A stretch of DNA of 64,000 bases, taken from Bacteroidota bacterium (GTDB lineage: Bacteria; Bacteroidota; Bacteroidia; Palsa-948). The position numbers and the translations under genes are program-made. Under the pieces are notes generated by a model. That model searched no databases. It was not told the DNA's origin and saw only the letters and a program-made list of their open reading frames with translations. The stretch is from positions 1-64,000 of the forward strand of contig JACQAL010000022.1 of assembly GCA_016195025.1 (NCBI GenBank), given 5' to 3'. This document shows positions 40,851 through 50,535 of the stretch, in pieces (position 1 is the stretch's first letter; each line of letters opens with the position of its first letter).

Positions 40851-42141
40851 GAGCAGCCGTTTCCATTTCGCACAGTACATTTCCATCGAAATCAATTTCG
40901 CTTAAATAAACTTCGCGCAGTTCATTTATTAAATCAGAATTAAATTTTGTTTTCACTTTGATATAATTCTCCGTAAAGCCGAACAGAAATCCATTTTTAT
41001 TTTCCTCTTCAAATAAAACAGTTCGCTCTGTTCCGATATTTTCCGAATAAAATTTCTGCTGCTTTACCGCAGAAAGATTTCTCAGTATTTTATTTCTTTT
41101 TCTTCTTTCTTCCATCGAAACAACGGGTTTGAAAGTTATTGCTTCCGTATTTTCTCTTTCAGAATAAGTGAATACATGAAGATAAGAAATATCAAGGGAA
41201 GAAATAAAATTATATGTATCAAGAAAATCATTTTCTGTTTCTCCGGGAAATCCTTCTATCACATCCACGCCAATGCAGCATTGAGGCATGAGAGATTTTA
41301 TTTTCTGAACTCGTTCTGAATAAAGTTCGCTCATGTATCTTCTGTGCATCAAGCTCAGAATTTTATTAGAACCGCTCTGAAGAGGAATATGAAAATGCGG
41401 AACAAATTTTTCAGAGTTCGCAACGAATTCAATTATTTCATCGGAAAGCAAGTTCGGCTCAATGGAAGAAATTCTGAAGCGAGAAATTCCTTCCACTTTA
41501 TCCAACTCCGTAATCAAAGAAAGAAAATTCTTATTTGAATTTCTAAAGTCGCCAATATTCACTCCCGTCAAAACAATTTCTTTTATTTCCTGCTCAGTAA
41601 TTTTTTTTGCGTTGCTCACAACATTTTCAATCGAGTCGCTTCGGCTTGCTCCGCGCGCAAGGGGAATGGTGCAGTAAGAACAATTATAATCGCAGCCGTC
41701 TTGCACTTTTAGAAAAGTTCTTGTCTTGTCTGTGGAATAACTTCCAATGAAAGTATTTGCATTTTCAATTTCGCAGGAATGAATTTCTGCTTTCTCTTTT
41801 TTATGTCCGCCATTCATGAATGTGAGCGAGTTGAATTTTTCATTCGTGCCTAAAACCAAATCCACACCTTTTATGTTTGCTATTTCTTCCGGTTTGAGTT
41901 GTGCATAGCAGCCCGTTACAATTACAAATGCTTCCGGGGAATTTCTCAGGGCATTGCGGACAATTCTCCGGCACTCGCGGTTGGCATCTTCGGTAACAGA
42001 ACAAGTGTTAATCACAAAAACATCAGCACCATTTTCAAAATCAGTTTTGGAAAAACCATTTTGCTCGAATTGTCTTGCAATCGTGGAAGTTTCTGCAAAG
42101 TTGAGTTTGCAGCCGAGTGTGTGAAATGCCACTGTTTTCAT
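40828..42141 (-). CDS. mtaB: tRNA t6A37 methylthiotransferase
   Basis: 437 residues. MtaB adds a methylthio group to t6A at position 37 of tRNA. An N-terminal cluster domain has FHTLGCKLNFAET, NTCSVTEDANRECRR and TGCYAQLKPEE. The radical SAM motif is CDYNCSYCTIPLARG (Cys-x3-Cys-x2-Cys), followed by GVDVIEGFPGETENDF and a TRAM-like C-terminus (EENKNGFLFGFTENYIKV). The length is typical. It heads the run with lgt and nfeD, with a TATCTTTA box seven bases before its ATG. Confidence 0.95.
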   Translation of the reverse strand: MKTVAFHTLGCKLNFAETSTIARQFEQNGFSKTDFENGADVFVINTCSVTEDANRECRRIVRNALRNSPEAFVIVTGCYAQLKPEEIANIKGVDLVLGTNEKFNSLTFMNGGHKKEKAEIHSCEIENANTFIGSYSTDKTRTFLKVQDGCDYNCSYCTIPLARGASRSDSIENVVSNAKKITEQEIKEIVLTGVNIGDFRNSNKNFLSLITELDKVEGISRFRISSIEPNLLSDEIIEFVANSEKFVPHFHIPLQSGSNKILSLMHRRYMSELYSERVQKIKSLMPQCCIGVDVIEGFPGETENDFLDTYNFISSLDISYLHVFTYSERENTEAITFKPVVSMEERRKRNKILRNLSAVKQQKFYSENIGTERTVLFEEENKNGFLFGFTENYIKVKTKFNSDLINELREVYLSEIDFDGNVLCEMETAAQTLNLKS

Positions 42142-42148
42142 GGGAGGG

Positions 42149-42156
42149 TAAAGATA
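42149..42156 (-). promoter_or_regulatory. Promoter -7 box TATCTTTA for mtaB
   Basis: One mismatch to TAnnTTTG on the minus strand, with seven bases between the box and the ATG at 42141. The same word precedes the gene at 34328. Confidence 0.45.
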
Positions 42157-42274
42157 CTATATAGTTTATGGTTTGTTGGTTTTTAGTTTTTGGTTTTTTA
42201 GTTTTAGTTAATATTCAAAAACCATAACCATCAACTGCCTAACTAAAACCAATCAACTATAAAACTATAAACTG
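42157..42274. repeat. Low-complexity inverted repeat, TTTTAGTTTTTGG type, copy 1
   Basis: A T-rich arm (about 42161-42210, words such as GGTTTTTAGTTTTTGG) faces an A-rich arm (about 42220-42273, AACTAAAACCAATCAAC and AACTATAAAAC). It fills the whole divergent gap between mtaB and the substrate-binding protein. The phrase AACTAAAACC...ACCAATCAAC recurs in copy 2 at 45108-45218. Confidence 0.6.
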
Positions 42275-42361
42275 ATGAATATGTTAATAAACTTGTTCAT
42301 CATTCCTTTGCTGTCAGGAAGCGTGTTCGGTTTTGTTTTTCTAAACTTGCTTTTTAGTCAA

Positions 42362-43987
42362 ATGAAAAAATATTTCTATTTCTTTTTTGTTATTCTCGCT
42401 GCGTGCGGAGCGCACGAGGAAAACTCGGAGAAAAAATTTTTCCGCTATAATGAATCGGGAGATATTACTTCGCTTGACCCGGCTTCTGCAAAGCGCACGG
42501 AAAATATCTGGGCGGTAAATCAAATGTTCAACGGGTTGGTGCAGTTAAATGATAATTTGGAAGTGATTCCGTGCATCGCGAAGAGCTGGGAAATTTCCGA
42601 CAGCGGAAAAGTGTATACGTTTCGTCTTCGCAACGATGTTTTTTTTCATGACCATCCGCTTTTTCCAAATGGCAAAGGAAGAAAAGTGGTGGCGCAGGAT
42701 TTTGTGCTCTCGCTTTTTCGTTTGATGGACATGGATGAGGAGCAAAGCGCAAAATATCTTTTCTCCAATATTGCGCGTGATGAACGCAGCGATAATTTAG
42801 GTTTTGCCGCGCCCGATGATTCTACGTTTGTAATTTATCTGCAAAAATCTTTCCCTCCGTTTCTGAATATTCTCACTATGCAATATTGCTCTGTGATTCC
42901 GAATGAAATCGCAGAACACTATGGCGCTGACTTCCGGAGAAATCCTGTAGGCACCGGTCCGTTCATGTTCAAAGCGTGGGAAGAAAATGTAAAACTTGTT
43001 TTGGCGAAGAACGAAAATTATTTTGAGCACGAAGGTTCAACTAAATTACCCTATCTCGATGGTGTTACTGTGAATTTTGTGAAGGACAAACAAAATGCAT
43101 TTATTGATTTTGAAAAAGGAGATGCCGATATGCTTTCGGGTGCTGACATGATGAACATTGATTTGATAATTGACAAAGAGGGAAAATTGAAATCAGAATA
43201 TGCCGGCAAGTTTAAAATGCAAACGGGTTCGTACTTGAAAACAGATTACCTCGGATTTTTAGTTGACATGGATTCAGCGATTGTGAAAAAATCTCCGCTG
43301 CGTATTAAAGAAGTGCGGCAGGCAATCGGTTACGCGATTGACCGCGATAAAATCGTGAAGCACCTGCGCAACAGTATTGGAAATTCCGCCACGCAGGGAT
43401 TTATTCCGAAGGGAATGCCTTCATTTGATTCTTCACTTACAGGGTTCACTTACAATCCCGACAAATCGCGTGAACTTTTGCAGAAGGCGGGATTTTCCGG
43501 AGGAAAAGGAATTGATGAAATCACTTTGAACGTTACGGAATCTTATCTCGAACTCAGCCAGTTCATCGAACACGAGTTGGAAGAAGTTGGAATTCCTGTG
43601 AAAATATTTTTGAACCGCAACATTGTGCAAACAGAAATCATTGCGAACGCCAAGGTGAATTTTTTCCGCAAGTCGTGGGTGGCAGATTATGCCGATGCAG
43701 AAAATTTTTTCGCCTGCTTTTATAGCAAAAATCTTTCTCCGAAAGGACCGAACTACACCCATTTCAAGAATAAAAAGTTTGACGAACTTTTTGAACGTGC
43801 ATTGAACGAACCCGACAACGGAAAACGATTTGAGATTTACAAAGAGATGGATAAAATTCTTATTGACGAAGCGCCCATCGTTCCGCTTTTCTATGACCAG
43901 GTTTTCCGGCTGGTGAACAACAATATTGAAGGGCTGGAACTAAATCCGATGAATCTTCTAAATCTGAAAACGGTTAAGAAGAAGTAA
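42362..43987 (+). CDS. ABC transporter substrate-binding lipoprotein (family 5)
   Basis: 541 residues from the ATG at 42362. This start gives a clean lipoprotein signal with the lipobox ILAAC (MKKYFYFFFVILAAC); an upstream in-frame ATG at 42275 would place a second hydrophobic stretch ahead of it. The domain is an oligopeptide/nickel-type binding protein (SBP_bac_5): SLDPASAKRTENIWAVNQMFNGLVQ, FRLRNDVFFHDHP, NPVGTGPFMFKAWEEN, VRQAIGYAIDRDKIV. It delivers peptides or similar ligands to an ABC importer. No permease or ATPase gene is adjacent, which is common for scattered Bacteroidota homologues. It is convergent with the next gene. Confidence 0.92.
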   Translation: MKKYFYFFFVILAACGAHEENSEKKFFRYNESGDITSLDPASAKRTENIWAVNQMFNGLVQLNDNLEVIPCIAKSWEISDSGKVYTFRLRNDVFFHDHPLFPNGKGRKVVAQDFVLSLFRLMDMDEEQSAKYLFSNIARDERSDNLGFAAPDDSTFVIYLQKSFPPFLNILTMQYCSVIPNEIAEHYGADFRRNPVGTGPFMFKAWEENVKLVLAKNENYFEHEGSTKLPYLDGVTVNFVKDKQNAFIDFEKGDADMLSGADMMNIDLIIDKEGKLKSEYAGKFKMQTGSYLKTDYLGFLVDMDSAIVKKSPLRIKEVRQAIGYAIDRDKIVKHLRNSIGNSATQGFIPKGMPSFDSSLTGFTYNPDKSRELLQKAGFSGGKGIDEITLNVTESYLELSQFIEHELEEVGIPVKIFLNRNIVQTEIIANAKVNFFRKSWVADYADAENFFACFYSKNLSPKGPNYTHFKNKKFDELFERALNEPDNGKRFEIYKEMDKILIDEAPIVPLFYDQVFRLVNNNIEGLELNPMNLLNLKTVKKK

Positions 43988-43990
43988 AAA

Positions 43991-45103
43991 TTACTTTCCT
44001 TCTTTTTTCGTAATGATAGTTGAAATCGGATAATGGTCTGATAATTCTTCCGAATGCACTTCAAAGTTTGATGAAGTGAATTGCAGAGAATGAAAAATAT
44101 AATCAATCCGGTAGGAAGGGAAATCTCCAATGTAAGTATTGCCGCTTCCGCTTCCGCTTTCCATAAATGAGTCCTGATATTTTTCTGCGAACAAATGATA
44201 GGTGTACGAGAAAGGCGTGTCATTAAAATCTCCGCAGATAATAACGGGATATTTGCACGTGTTAATATGCTCAATAATTTTTTCTGCCTGCGTGGTGCGC
44301 TTGATGAACGCACGCTTGATTCTCCTTAAAATATTTTTTGAAGCAATTTCTATATCCTCCACATCCAGCGTATCATTATTTTCTTTCAGCGCTTCAATAA
44401 ATTTATAATCAGAATAAGTAAAACTTATTGACTGCAAATGCATATTGTAAACACGAACAGTGTCATCGCCAATTTTCATATCGGAGAAAATACAAATGTT
44501 GTTGCTTTTATATTTGAAGGGAACTTTTCCTTTGAACACAATCGGAAATTTGCTGAGCGTAGCAATTCCCCAGTGGTCGGTTTTTCTGCGGGTGAGAGTA
44601 TATTTTATGTGATTGTCAATTGCATTTGTTACTTTTATTACTGTATCGAGCGTTTCGAAATATCCGCTGTCACCCTGGAAAAATTCCTGCAGGCAAACAA
44701 TGTCAGCCGATTCGTTTTTTAGGAAGGAAAATATTTTGTTTCGGGTTTCTTTGTTTCCACTCCAGTTATACAAATCAAAATTGCGGACGTTATAAGAAAG
44801 CACTTTAATTCCTTTTTCGTTTTCAATTCCGTTTCCGAAGTGAAATAAATTTTTCATATTGTTCCATCCAATCAAAATAATCACGAGCGAAATCCAGTAT
44901 AATTTTTTCCAGCGGATAATCCACCAGATGAGAAATAAAACATTTATGAGAAGAAGATATGGATACGCGAGGCCGAAAAAAGCAAATATCCAGAATGATT
45001 TTGGATTTGCATAAGGAGCGAAATAGGAGAGAAGCAAGGAGATTAGAAAAATAAAATATACAATTCGAATCAGAAAAGAGAAAATATTTTTTAATCGTTT
45101 CAC
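43991..45103 (-). CDS. Endonuclease/exonuclease/phosphatase family protein with membrane anchor
   Basis: 370 residues, starting at a GTG (45103). Three hydrophobic segments (about 8-90) anchor the protein; the catalytic domain (about 95-370) carries LSYNVRNFDLYNW, IVCLQEFFQGD (metal-binding Glu), VIICGDFNDTPFS (catalytic Asp/Asn) and LSDHYPISTII (His). The substrate could be DNA, RNA, lipid or inositol phosphate; this membrane-anchored form is common in Bacteroidota, often beside the rhomboid gene, as here. Confidence 0.9.
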   Translation of the reverse strand: MKRLKNIFSFLIRIVYFIFLISLLLSYFAPYANPKSFWIFAFFGLAYPYLLLINVLFLIWWIIRWKKLYWISLVIILIGWNNMKNLFHFGNGIENEKGIKVLSYNVRNFDLYNWSGNKETRNKIFSFLKNESADIVCLQEFFQGDSGYFETLDTVIKVTNAIDNHIKYTLTRRKTDHWGIATLSKFPIVFKGKVPFKYKSNNICIFSDMKIGDDTVRVYNMHLQSISFTYSDYKFIEALKENNDTLDVEDIEIASKNILRRIKRAFIKRTTQAEKIIEHINTCKYPVIICGDFNDTPFSYTYHLFAEKYQDSFMESGSGSGNTYIGDFPSYRIDYIFHSLQFTSSNFEVHSEELSDHYPISTIITKKEGK

Positions 45104-45107
45104 AATT

Positions 45108-45218
45108 TTTCGTTTATAGTTTTTTGGTTTTTAGTTGTGGTTTACTGAGTTTATAGTTCTGGTTTAAAACCAAAACCGAAAACTAATTAACTAAAACCAT
45201 AAACCAATCAACAAACAA
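45108..45218. repeat. Low-complexity inverted repeat, TTTTAGTTTTTGG type, copy 2
   Basis: A T-rich arm (about 45112-45163, GTTTATAGTTTTTTGG, TTTTTAGTTGTGG) faces an A-rich arm (about 45164-45212, AAAACCAAAACC, AACTAAAACCATAAACC). Same vocabulary and layout as copy 1 at 42157-42274. The two copies flank the substrate-binding and endonuclease-family genes. Confidence 0.6.
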
Positions 45219-46082
45219 CTAATTTCTCCCGCTTGCTTTAAATAAAAAATCTTTTTCTTCTTTGGTAAGCGCATCGTATCCCGATTTGGAAATCTTATCC
45301 AGTATCTGGTCAATCTTTTGTTGTTTTAATCTTTGATTTGAATTAAAATCATCATCTGAAACTTTCCTGCGGTAACTCACTTTTATTTTTGGTCTTTTGG
45401 GAGAAGCAATCCAGTCAAGCAGGTTTGTAAAAGGTTTTGTAATGTCTTTTCCGTTTTTATATTGCAGCATAAAAATCATTCCGAACAATGCTCCGCCAAT
45501 GTGTGCGATTTTTCCTCCGGTGTTTTGAGAAATGTCGAGCAAACTTGTGAGGACAAAAGAAATCAGTGCCAAATATTTCAAACGTACTCCGCCAAAAAAT
45601 AAAAGATGAATTACATAATCGGGAAGAAGAATTGCAATGGCAATTACCACTGCCATCACGCCAGCCGAAGCGCCCAGCAAAAAAGTATTTTGAAAGTAGA
45701 GAGGAAAAACAAGAGAAGAGAGCAAATACAAAATTCCTCCGCTGATTCCGCCAAGAAGATAAACAGCTACCAGTCGTTTGCTTCCAACATATTCCACAAA
45801 AATTTTTCCGAGCCAGTAAAGCCAAAGCATATTGAAGAGAATGTGAAAAAAATCTTTGTGCAGGAACATGTAAGTAATGAGCGCCCATGCGTGTGTGAGC
45901 GCGGTTGAAATTTCCCCAGGAAGAGCGAGCCAATACACGAGCGAAAATCCTTGTCCGGAAAACCGTAAAAGTTCATCCACAATATTTACCACAATAAAAA
46001 CAATCGCATTGATGACGATGATGCGCATCAGCCCGCTTCCGCTTCGAGTGAAAACTCCTCTCAAGTCATTAGTAAATGACAT
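45219..46082 (-). CDS. Rhomboid family intramembrane serine protease
   Basis: 287 residues. Six or seven membrane segments. The catalytic pair is Ser139 in LLGASAGVMA and His194 in KIAHIGGALFGM; the HxxxN element (His80, Asn84) fits the oxyanion site. A hydrophilic C-terminal tail (about 205-287) contains DDDFNSNQRLKQQKIDQILDK, a short helical region frequent in Bacteroidota rhomboids. It cleaves membrane proteins within the bilayer; substrates are unknown. Confidence 0.93.
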   Translation of the reverse strand: MSFTNDLRGVFTRSGSGLMRIIVINAIVFIVVNIVDELLRFSGQGFSLVYWLALPGEISTALTHAWALITYMFLHKDFFHILFNMLWLYWLGKIFVEYVGSKRLVAVYLLGGISGGILYLLSSLVFPLYFQNTFLLGASAGVMAVVIAIAILLPDYVIHLLFFGGVRLKYLALISFVLTSLLDISQNTGGKIAHIGGALFGMIFMLQYKNGKDITKPFTNLLDWIASPKRPKIKVSYRRKVSDDDFNSNQRLKQQKIDQILDKISKSGYDALTKEEKDFLFKASGRN

Positions 46083-46101
46083 AATTCAAAACTTATCAAT
46101 T

Positions 46102-48192
46102 TTATTTTTTGTCGGAAATTTTTTTCAAAACAAATTTATTAATTTCTATAGTATTGTCGGAAGGTGTGATGGATAGTTCATGTATTTTGTTAGTAAGATT
46201 TTTAAAAGAAAGAGGAAATTTTTTTTCATCAATGAAAAACCATTTCCAGTTTTGTTCGATATTATTTTTTATTTCTGCAATTTCTGTTCCATCCAAAAAA
46301 ATTTTTATTCCTGATTTCTTTTCTTTTCCTCTCATTAGAATCTGAAATAAAAAAGAAGCAGCAGAATCTCTGGGAGTAAAAAAATATTTTAATGAACTCG
46401 ATTTATAGCACGAGATATAACTTGTGAATGATGAAAAATCATTTTCTTTTGCATTGGCGGGAAGTTCTGTTTTAATGGAAATGTTTTTTTCATCGTTATC
46501 AAATAATTCTGCTTCAAAATAAAAATCTTTACTCCAGCGTGAAGGATGGCTTGCTTCATGCCATGCATCCAACTGATAAAAAACCGGATGCTGAGAATCT
46601 TCTGCATTGTAAATATAAGTGCTTCCTTGCCTTCGAACTTCAAATTTTAATTTCGCTCCGTCAAGATTTATTTCCGCTATGGCATTCAAAGGAGCATCGC
46701 CTTTTTTGTTGGATAAATTCTGAATTGTTCCCGTAATTGCATAAATTTTTTTGCCAATAATTTTTTTTGCAACAATCATTATTCTTTTGTCACCGGATGG
46801 AAAAATAAATTCGGGGACATTCATAATTTCTCCATGACGAAAAATATTTTCAAACCTGCTTGTGATTGCCTGAGCATACACCGGCATTGCTGCCTGCCAG
46901 ATATAAGTTTCCGGATTTGCAAACGGCTGCCGCTCATTGAAAAATCCTGTGTAGAAAAATTCTGCACCTGTCATTGCGAGAAGTTTTAATAAGCCAAGCC
47001 ATTGTGCAGGACAAATATTTTTTATCGGGTTATTATCCCATCCCGCGGCTACAAACGGAGAATACAATGAATCTCCAAGCGCTATTTCATTCGGACGAGA
47101 TTCAAAAATCCAGGAAAGCCCGTGCCAGGGACCACTCCAGTAACGCCAGTTCGATGGATAACGCGGATAAAAATCAGGAGTGGAATAATATTTTTCATTG
47201 ATTGGAGTATTTGCTTTTCTCATTGCGCTGTATGCAAAACGATAATGCGGATGGCCATCAATTCCATACACAGAGTAAATTGAATTTTTCATTTGCGGCA
47301 GATTCATGAAACTATCTCTGTAAGTAATTTGAATTTGTTTTATTTTTTCTGCCTGGTAAATATCCCAATTATTGATTTTCATTTTTGTTTTATCTGCAAC
47401 TAATGAAGGTTCTTTTTTGAGGATTGAAGAATCATACACAGTAAAAATTTCATCTTCTTCATTAAAACAATTCAGCGGGCGTTTCAAATACTGAAAAATA
47501 TTTTCAAGAAGATGCCGCTGTTTTAATCCATCAAGTGCAATTGTGTCCAGCGAAATATTCGGACTGAAAAGTTTTCCTCTTCGGTGCACGCCATTATTAT
47601 CAATTACATCAGTTATAAAATTATTTTTTTCATCCCGCAAATAACAATTATCTCCAAGTTTTTGACTCATCACATGATTTCCTTTCATTCCAATCCAGAA
47701 AGAAATTGCCGATAGCGGAAGTTCAGGATGTTCATTGGCAATGTTGAGCCATGCATTTTGTAATGTGCCCTGCCTGCCATATGCTTTTGCATCTCCGTTT
47801 GTATTCGGACAAATCTGTAAATAATAATTCCAATGCAATGCTAATTCAAGTTGAATGTCGGCACTGTTTTTTATGGATTGTTGCCGTGAAATTTTTTTTA
47901 AACCATTTCCTCCTATGAAAGTGGGATCCATCCACAAAAAATTTGAAAGCAATTTATGATTCGACTTAAATCTCGGCAATGGAAAATTTAAAATTTGTTC
48001 TACAGCATCCATTTTTATATTCGGAAAGCCGGGAGGAAATTCATTGGTGTCAATATCTTCAATAGTTAATTCCTCGGGAGAATTTTTTTCAAATCGGGTA
48101 AAAAGATTTTGGTAAGAATCATTGTGATATGAAAATAAAATCAACGCCATTCCAACAACAGCAAGAGTTAAAATTATTTTCTTATAACGCAT
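46102..48192 (-). CDS. Large exported protein of unknown family
   Basis: 696 residues. One N-terminal hydrophobic segment (about 5-24) acts as signal or anchor. I do not recognise the family. Residues about 90-480 are rich in Trp, Tyr, Asn and Gly with runs such as LELALHWNYYLQICPNTNG, WSGPWHGLSWIFES and LLAMTGAEFFYTGFFNE, which look like the barrel of a glycoside hydrolase. Residues about 520-690 look like a beta-sandwich, with FLDGTEIAEI near the end, as in carbohydrate-binding modules. No T9SS tail or lipobox is present. It is divergent from the M16 protease gene with 42 bases between the starts. A glycan-active enzyme is a guess only. Confidence 0.7.
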   Translation of the reverse strand: MRYKKIILTLAVVGMALILFSYHNDSYQNLFTRFEKNSPEELTIEDIDTNEFPPGFPNIKMDAVEQILNFPLPRFKSNHKLLSNFLWMDPTFIGGNGLKKISRQQSIKNSADIQLELALHWNYYLQICPNTNGDAKAYGRQGTLQNAWLNIANEHPELPLSAISFWIGMKGNHVMSQKLGDNCYLRDEKNNFITDVIDNNGVHRRGKLFSPNISLDTIALDGLKQRHLLENIFQYLKRPLNCFNEEDEIFTVYDSSILKKEPSLVADKTKMKINNWDIYQAEKIKQIQITYRDSFMNLPQMKNSIYSVYGIDGHPHYRFAYSAMRKANTPINEKYYSTPDFYPRYPSNWRYWSGPWHGLSWIFESRPNEIALGDSLYSPFVAAGWDNNPIKNICPAQWLGLLKLLAMTGAEFFYTGFFNERQPFANPETYIWQAAMPVYAQAITSRFENIFRHGEIMNVPEFIFPSGDKRIMIVAKKIIGKKIYAITGTIQNLSNKKGDAPLNAIAEINLDGAKLKFEVRRQGSTYIYNAEDSQHPVFYQLDAWHEASHPSRWSKDFYFEAELFDNDEKNISIKTELPANAKENDFSSFTSYISCYKSSSLKYFFTPRDSAASFLFQILMRGKEKKSGIKIFLDGTEIAEIKNNIEQNWKWFFIDEKKFPLSFKNLTNKIHELSITPSDNTIEINKFVLKKISDKK

Positions 48193-48205
48193 AAAAGTTA
48201 TCGGC

Positions 48206-48213
48206 TAACTTTG
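48206..48213 (+). promoter_or_regulatory. Promoter -7 box TAACTTTG for the M16 protease
   Basis: An exact TAnnTTTG match, 21 bases before the ATG at 48235. It overlaps an earlier in-frame TTG (48211), which argues against that start. Confidence 0.6.
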
Positions 48214-48234
48214 CAAATATCTTATTTAAATGAA

Positions 48235-49473
48235 ATGATTCGGTTTGATAAATTTTCTCTTGCAAATGGGCTCCGTGTTATTCATCACGAAGACAAGTCC
48301 ACTCCGCTTGTCTGTGTAAATATTTTATACGATGTAGGAGCGCGCGATGAAGATTCGGCACGCACCGGCTTCGCTCATTTATTCGAGCATTTGATGTTTG
48401 GCGGAAGCATGAACATTCCCAATTACGATGAGCCGCTGCAAAGAGTAGGAGGAGAGAACAATGCGTTTACTTCGAATGATATTACGAATTATTATCTCAC
48501 GGTTCCTTCCGCGAATCTCGAAACTGCTTTTTGGTTGGAGAGCGACAGAATGTTGTCGCTTGCGTTTTCTGAAAAAAGTTTAGAAGTGCAGCGCAATGTT
48601 GTCATCGAAGAATTCAAGCAGCGTTATTTGAATCAACCATATGGTGACATCTGGCTTTTGCTTCGCCCGATGGTTTATAAAGTGCATCCGTATTTATGGG
48701 ATACCATCGGAAAAGAAATTTCTCACATTGCGGAAGCAAAGATGGACGATGTACGCGCGTTCTTCAAAAAATTTTATTGCCCGAACAATGCAATCATGGT
48801 GGTGAGCGGAAACACTTCGCTCGATGAAGCGAAACGGCTTTCCGAAAAATGGTTTGGTTCCATTCCGAAATGTCCGGATAACAAACGCAATCTTTCTGCA
48901 GAACCCGAACAAAAAGAAGTGCGCTCGCTCACCGTTGAACGAGATGTTCCTGTGAATGCTATATATAAGGTATATCACCAGTGCTCGCGCAAGGACAAAG
49001 AATATTACACGGTGGATTTGCTCTCGGATATTTTGTCAGACGGAAGTTCTTCGCGCTTGTATAACGAACTGGTGAAAAATAAAAAAATGTTTTCCGAACT
49101 TACAGCTTATACCGATGATAGCTTTGACAAGGGAATGTTTGTTGTTTCCGGAAAGCCGGCAAAAGGTGTTGCGATACAAGACGCGGAAAAGGCAATTGAA
49201 ATGGAACTCGAAAAAATAAAAAATGAACTGGTTGAAGAAAAAGAATTAAAAAAAGTTCAGAATAAAATTGAAGCCACACTCGAGTTTTCAGAAATAAATA
49301 TCATGAACAAAGCGCTGAATCTTGCCATATCCGAATTATTCGGGGATGCTGATTTGGCAAATCACGAGGCGGAAAAATATCTTTCCGTTACACCTGAGCA
49401 GATAAAAGAGCAGGCAAATAAAATTTTTAAAAAAGAGAATTGCTCAACACTGTATTACCTGGCGAAAAACTAA
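48235..49473 (+). CDS. M16 family zinc peptidase (insulinase-like)
   Basis: 412 residues. The inverted zinc motif HLFEH is at residues 48-52 within TGFAHLFEHLMFGGS, and the downstream acidic residues lie in VVIEEFKQRYLNQP. Two homologous halves are visible (about 1-205 and 206-412). There is no signal peptide, so a cytosolic or unusually exported location is likely. The start is the ATG at 48235, which gives the family N-terminus MIRFDKFSLANGLRV behind the promoter box. M16 proteins in Bacteroidota often form pairs of active and inactive subunits; here only the active one is present. Confidence 0.93.
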   Translation: MIRFDKFSLANGLRVIHHEDKSTPLVCVNILYDVGARDEDSARTGFAHLFEHLMFGGSMNIPNYDEPLQRVGGENNAFTSNDITNYYLTVPSANLETAFWLESDRMLSLAFSEKSLEVQRNVVIEEFKQRYLNQPYGDIWLLLRPMVYKVHPYLWDTIGKEISHIAEAKMDDVRAFFKKFYCPNNAIMVVSGNTSLDEAKRLSEKWFGSIPKCPDNKRNLSAEPEQKEVRSLTVERDVPVNAIYKVYHQCSRKDKEYYTVDLLSDILSDGSSSRLYNELVKNKKMFSELTAYTDDSFDKGMFVVSGKPAKGVAIQDAEKAIEMELEKIKNELVEEKELKKVQNKIEATLEFSEINIMNKALNLAISELFGDADLANHEAEKYLSVTPEQIKEQANKIFKKENCSTLYYLAKN

Positions 49474-49482
49474 AATAGAGAT

Positions 49483-50535
49483 TTACAAAATCAGCATCGC
49501 ATCGCCATAGGTAAAAAACTTATATTTATCCTTGATGGCTTCCTTGTACGCTTTCATCATCAAATCATAGCCGCCAAAAGCGCATACCATAATGAGGAGC
49601 GATGATTCAGGCGTGTGAAAATTTGTAATCATGCAATCTGCAATGCGAAAATCGTAAGGAGGAAAAATAAATTTATTCGTCCATCCCTTGAATGGCTTCA
49701 GGCGGTTTGTAGTAGAAACAGAAGTTTCAACAGCACGCATCGCAGTTGTACCCACCACACAAACTTTTTTCGCGGTGTTCTTCACTTTGTTCACTTCATC
49801 AACGCACGGCTGAGGAATTTCCATTTCCTCCGAATCCATTTTATGCTTGGTCAAATCTTCCACTTCAATCGGGCGAAAAGTTCCGAGGCCAACATGAAGC
49901 GTAAGTTCTCCAAAATGTATTCCGCGAATCTGAAGTTTCCGAACTAACTCGCGGCTGAAATGCAATCCTGCAGTTGGCGCTGCAACTGCTCCTTCAATTT
50001 TTGCAAACACCGTCTGATAACGCTCGGCATCGAGCGGTTCAGGTTTGCGCTTGATGTATTTCGGAAGCGGAGTTTGCCCGAGATTGGTGAGCAGCGTTTT
50101 GAATTCGTCATACGGACCGTCAAAAAGAAAACGCAACGTCCTTCCGCGCGAAGTGGTGTTGTCAATTACTTCTGCAACGAGCGAATTTCCATTGCTCTCA
50201 AAATATAATTTATTTCCGATACGGATTTTCCGTGCAGGGTCAACGAGCACATCCCACAAACGGCTTTCGCGGTTGAGTTCGCGCAGCAAAAAAACCTCAA
50301 TGCGTGCACCGGTTTTTTCTTTGTTGCCGTACATGCGCGCGGGAAAAACCTGCGTGTTGTTCACCACCATCACATCGCCCGGTTCAAAATAATTTATAAG
50401 GTCTTTGAATTTTTTATGCTCAATGCGTTTCGTCTGGCGATGCACCACCATAAGGCGCGCATCTTCGCGATTCTTTGCGGGATATTCAGCGAGTAAATCT
50501 TTAGGCAGGTTGAATTTGAACTGTGATAATTTCAT
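49483..50535 (-). CDS. queA: tRNA preQ1(34) S-adenosylmethionine ribosyltransferase-isomerase
   Basis: 350 residues. QueA moves the ribosyl part of SAM to preQ1 in tRNA to give epoxyqueuosine. The N-terminal [26 protein letters not shown] and later [31 protein letters not shown] and [18 protein letters not shown] are strong signatures. The length is typical. It follows truB on the same strand, but 354 bases with repeats separate them. Confidence 0.96.
   Translation of the reverse strand: MKLSQFKFNLPKDLLAEYPAKNREDARLMVVHRQTKRIEHKKFKDLINYFEPGDVMVVNNTQVFPARMYGNKEKTGARIEVFLLRELNRESRLWDVLVDPARKIRIGNKLYFESNGNSLVAEVIDNTTSRGRTLRFLFDGPYDEFKTLLTNLGQTPLPKYIKRKPEPLDAERYQTVFAKIEGAVAAPTAGLHFSRELVRKLQIRGIHFGELTLHVGLGTFRPIEVEDLTKHKMDSEEMEIPQPCVDEVNKVKNTAKKVCVVGTTAMRAVETSVSTTNRLKPFKGWTNKFIFPPYDFRIADCMITNFHTPESSLLIMVCAFGGYDLMMKAYKEAIKDKYKFFTYGDAMLIL

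Noticed and set aside
42275-42361. Upstream ATG for the substrate-binding lipoprotein
   Set aside because: It would bury the lipobox behind a second hydrophobic segment; the ATG at 42362 gives a normal lipoprotein signal.
43981-44013. Bidirectional terminator between the substrate-binding protein and the endonuclease-family gene
   Set aside because: AAGTAA and TTACTT form only a 6-bp AT stem and the T-tract is broken, so it is too weak to call.
48211-48234. TTG start for the M16 peptidase
   Set aside because: It lies inside the TAACTTTG promoter box; the ATG at 48235 gives the family N-terminus.
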